In this document: piece by piece, positions 60,989-64,000 of the stretch | How positions within the stretch are numbered: the stretch's first letter is position 1 | Layout of the letters: every line of letters begins with the position of its first letter | Position numbers and translations under genes: made by a program | Notes under the pieces: model-generated | Told to the model about the DNA's origin: nothing | Databases searched by the model: none | The model's input: only the letters and a program-made list of their open reading frames with translations | Source of the DNA: Nostoc sp. JL34 | Lineage (GTDB): Bacteria; Cyanobacteriota; Cyanobacteriia; Cyanobacteriales; Nostocaceae | Length of the DNA stretch: 64,000 nucleotides | Assembly: GCF_017114945.1 (NCBI RefSeq) | Contig: NZ_JABXKQ010000089.1 | Location: 18,084-82,083 of the forward strand | Direction of reading: 5' to 3'

Positions 60989-63457
60989 ATGTTTGAACGC
61001 TTCACAGAAAAAGCCATTAAGGTAATCATGCTGGCCCAAGAAGAGGCCCGCCGTTTAGGTCACAACTTTGTCGGAACCGAGCAGATCCTCCTGGGTCTGA
61101 TTGGCGAAGGGACTGGAGTGGCTGCCAAGGTGCTGAAATCAATGGGCGTCAATCTCAAAGATGCCCGAATTGAAGTTGAAAAAATTATAGGACGGGGATC
61201 AGGCTTTGTTGCCGTGGAAATTCCGTTTACGCCACGGGCAAAGCGAGTTTTAGAACTCTCCTTGGAAGAAGCACGCCAACTGGGGCATAACTACATTGGT
61301 ACCGAGCATCTGCTGTTGGGCCTAATCCGCGAAGGGGAAGGCGTCGCAGCCAGGGTGCTAGAAAACCTCGGTGTGGATCTATCTAAGGTCAGAACCCAAG
61401 TCATCCGTATGTTGGGAGAAACTGCCGAAGTTTCACCAGGCGGTTCATCCGGGCGCACAAAAACCCCGACTCTGGATGAATTTGGCTCAAACCTGACCCA
61501 AATGGCAATTGATAATAAGCTCGATCCAGTGGTGGGACGCGCCAAGGAAATTGAGCGAGTGATTCAAATTTTGGGTCGCCGAACAAAAAATAACCCAGTG
61601 CTAATTGGGGAACCAGGGGTTGGTAAAACAGCGATCGCTGAAGGTTTAGCTTCACGCATTGCCACCAAAGATGTCCCTGACATCCTGGAAGATAAACGCG
61701 TCGTCACGTTGGATATTGGTTTGCTCGTAGCAGGAACCAAATATCGGGGTGAATTTGAAGAACGCTTGAAAAAAATCATGGATGAAATCCGCTCGGCGGG
61801 TAATGTCATTCTCGTGATTGATGAGGTACACACCTTAATTGGTGCGGGTGCAGCCGAAGGTGCTATAGACGCAGCAAATATCCTCAAGCCAGCTTTGGCT
61901 AGAGGTGAGTTGCAGTGCATCGGTGCTACAACCCTAGATGAATACCGGAAGCACATCGAGCGAGATGCAGCCCTAGAGCGGCGTTTCCAACCAGTAATGG
62001 TTGGTGAACCTACAGTTGATGAAACAATTGAAATTTTATATGGTCTGCGCGAACGCTACGAGCAACACCATAAACTGAAAATCTCCGACGAAGCATTGGT
62101 AGCGGCGGCGAAGTTATCAGATCGTTACATTAGCGATCGCTTCCTCCCAGATAAAGCTATCGACTTAGTTGATGAAGCTGGTTCTAGGGTGCGCTTGATT
62201 AACTCTCAACTGCCACCCGCAGCCAAAGAGTTAGACAAAGAACTGCGTCAGATATTAAAAGAAAAAGATGACGCGGTGCGTTCCCAAGACTTTGACAAAG
62301 CTGGAGAACTGCGCGATCGCGAAATGGAAATCAAAGCCGAAATCCGCGCGATCGCTCAAAGCAAGACCAATGCAACTGGCACAGAAGGTGAAGAACCTGT
62401 AGTTACAGAAGAAGACATTGCTCACATTGTCGCTTCCTGGACTGGAGTACCGGTGAACAAACTCACCGAATCTGAATCTGAAAAGCTGCTGCACATGGAA
62501 GACACCTTGCACCAGCGTTTAATTGGTCAAGATGAAGCTGTGAAGGCAGTTTCACGAGCAATTCGCCGCGCTCGTGTCGGTTTGAAGAATCCCAATCGAC
62601 CCATAGCTAGCTTTGTCTTCTCTGGGCCTACTGGTGTAGGTAAAACCGAGTTGGCAAAATCCTTAGCTGCTTACTTCTTCGGTTCCGAAGAAGCGATGAT
62701 CCGCTTAGATATGTCCGAATACATGGAGCGTCACACCGTCAGCAAGCTGATTGGTTCCCCTCCAGGTTATGTTGGCTATAACGAAGGTGGTCAGCTAACC
62801 GAAGCCGTGCGGCGGCGTCCTTACACCGTGGTGTTATTCGACGAAATCGAAAAAGCGCACCCCGATGTTTTCAATATGCTGCTGCAAATTTTGGAAGACG
62901 GTCGGTTAACTGATGCCAAAGGTCGCACGGTGGACTTCAAGAACACCTTGCTGATTTTAACTTCCAATATTGGTTCTAAGGTAATTGAAAAAGGTGGTAG
63001 CGGTATCGGCTTTGAATTCTCCGAAGATGCCAGCGAGTCAACTTACAACCGGATTCGCTCTTTGGTCAACGAAGAACTCAAGCAGTACTTCCGTCCAGAG
63101 TTCCTCAACCGACTCGATGAAATTATCGTCTTCCGTCAGTTGAACAAGCCGGAAGTGACCCAAATCGCCGAAATTATGCTCAAGGAAGTATTCGGTCGTC
63201 TGACAGAAAAAGGTATCACCTTAGAAGTCACAGACCGCTTCAAAGATCGGTTGATCACTGAAGGTTACAGTCCCAGCTACGGCGCAAGGCCATTACGTCG
63301 GGCAATTATGCGCTTGTTAGAAGATAGCCTAGCAGAAGAAATTCTGTCTGGTCGGATCAAAGATGGCGATACAGCCCTTGTTGATGTAGATGAAAATGGC
63401 ATTGTCCAAGTTAGTTCTCAACAGCGTCGGGAATTGTTACCCCAAGGTGTTGAGTAA
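60989..63457 (+). CDS. clpC: ATP-dependent Clp protease ATP-binding subunit ClpC
   Basis: N-terminal Clp_N repeats [37 protein letters not shown], two AAA+ modules ([18 protein letters not shown]), UVR motif. Confidence 0.97.
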   Translation: MFERFTEKAIKVIMLAQEEARRLGHNFVGTEQILLGLIGEGTGVAAKVLKSMGVNLKDARIEVEKIIGRGSGFVAVEIPFTPRAKRVLELSLEEARQLGHNYIGTEHLLLGLIREGEGVAARVLENLGVDLSKVRTQVIRMLGETAEVSPGGSSGRTKTPTLDEFGSNLTQMAIDNKLDPVVGRAKEIERVIQILGRRTKNNPVLIGEPGVGKTAIAEGLASRIATKDVPDILEDKRVVTLDIGLLVAGTKYRGEFEERLKKIMDEIRSAGNVILVIDEVHTLIGAGAAEGAIDAANILKPALARGELQCIGATTLDEYRKHIERDAALERRFQPVMVGEPTVDETIEILYGLRERYEQHHKLKISDEALVAAAKLSDRYISDRFLPDKAIDLVDEAGSRVRLINSQLPPAAKELDKELRQILKEKDDAVRSQDFDKAGELRDREMEIKAEIRAIAQSKTNATGTEGEEPVVTEEDIAHIVASWTGVPVNKLTESESEKLLHMEDTLHQRLIGQDEAVKAVSRAIRRARVGLKNPNRPIASFVFSGPTGVGKTELAKSLAAYFFGSEEAMIRLDMSEYMERHTVSKLIGSPPGYVGYNEGGQLTEAVRRRPYTVVLFDEIEKAHPDVFNMLLQILEDGRLTDAKGRTVDFKNTLLILTSNIGSKVIEKGGSGIGFEFSEDASESTYNRIRSLVNEELKQYFRPEFLNRLDEIIVFRQLNKPEVTQIAEIMLKEVFGRLTEKGITLEVTDRFKDRLITEGYSPSYGARPLRRAIMRLLEDSLAEEILSGRIKDGDTALVDVDENGIVQVSSQQRRELLPQGVE

Positions 63458-63500
63458 GATTTAGGGTTTGGGATTTAATTCTCAAATAAAAAATTAGAAA

Positions 63501-63532
63501 ACGGTAGAGTATTTATTGCTCTACCGTTTTTT
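63501..63532 (+). terminator. Rho-independent terminator after clpC
   Basis: ACGGTAGAG-TATTTATTG-CTCTACCGT followed by TTTTTT. Confidence 0.85.
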
Positions 63533-63639
63533 ATGTACCGAGACTTTGATTGCTTTTAATAACAAATACAGATTATACTGCGATACAGTTCAGATAAGCC
63601 CAAAATTACTTGTAGAGACGGCGATTTGTTGCGTGTCGA

Positions 63640-63965
63640 AAACCCAAAATTGTTGCCAGTAGCCTTTAACTGAACCCTATTGGATTATGTTCTCAATGAG
63701 GATTTTGCATTTCTCCATCCAAGCATTTGATTGCTCTCTTTCCCAACCTTGCCGCAACGGGAACAAATCCAGATTTACCTTGCGCTTCTTTCTCTTGTTT
63801 AGATGATTTGGCTGAGAGTTAAAACTTAATTTTTGTCATGATCTGAGGATCAATTTCCTCTAAATCCTTCGTCAAACCTTCTGGGTAATAATCATGATCT
63901 AGCAAAATTGTGATCTTGGGAATATTGACAGATTTAGACTTGAAATACAGCGCTTCCTGCTGTTA
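63640..63965 (-). pseudogene. IS transposase C-terminal remnant (frameshifted)
   Basis: Minus strand reads ILLDHDYYPEGLTKDLEEIDPQIMTKIKF*LSAKSSKQEKEAQGKSGFVPVAAR then, in another frame, EREQSNAWMEKCKILIEN, resembling IS5-like transposase C-termini (SGFVPVAxRWVIERSNAWMERCKIL). Confidence 0.65.
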
Positions 63966-64000
63966 AGAGGTACACTTAGTAAGAATAAGAATATTATCTT

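Noticed and set aside
60854-61039. 61-aa minus-strand ORF across the clpC start
   Set aside because: Overlaps the clpC 5' end and promoter region; no supporting features.
1-64000. tRNA/rRNA genes
   Set aside because: No T-arm/acceptor-like cloverleaf or rRNA sequence was noticed while reading; a tRNAscan run was not possible.

Overview
This 64 kb window looks like a chromosomal segment of a filamentous, Nostoc-like cyanobacterium. The basis is the abundant HIP1-type GCGATCGC octamers, heptanucleotide tandem repeats and a recognisable hmp (hormogonium motility/polysaccharide) locus. Clear content: two MscS-like channels (one running off the left edge), an AAA-like STAND-type ATPase, an orphan Cas6, an EAL-GAF-GGDEF protein, a dense set of two-component hybrid kinases and regulators, a pair of large COG1470/NEW3-like membrane proteins (one with WD40 repeats), an Omp85 protein, an LpxB-related protein, RtcB, a copper chaperone / Cu-ATPase / MerR cluster, a Rieske protein, a CYTH protein, hmpF and hmpABCDE, then uppS-cdaA-lysA, rimI and clpC. 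The most interesting regions are: (1) a ~1.9 kb gene-free stretch (about 31.7-33.7 kb) with at least eight tandem, divergent ~130-nt units, each with a conserved promoter-like block, a conserved AT-rich block and its own Rho-independent terminator, read here as a tandem sRNA array next to rtcB; (2) a solitary CRISPR-repeat-like hairpin with a Cas6-type 8-nt handle, just upstream of the orphan cas6 start codon, suggesting self-cleavage autoregulation; (3) a 30-bp perfect palindrome between a -35-like and a -10-like hexamer 20 bp apart (MerR architecture) upstream of the copper genes; (4) near-identical 168-bp repeats inside the giant CheA-like gene hmpE, and in-frame captures of interspersed repeats in several proteins, including the P-domain of the Cu-ATPase. 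All assignments come from reading the sequence; no database search was run.
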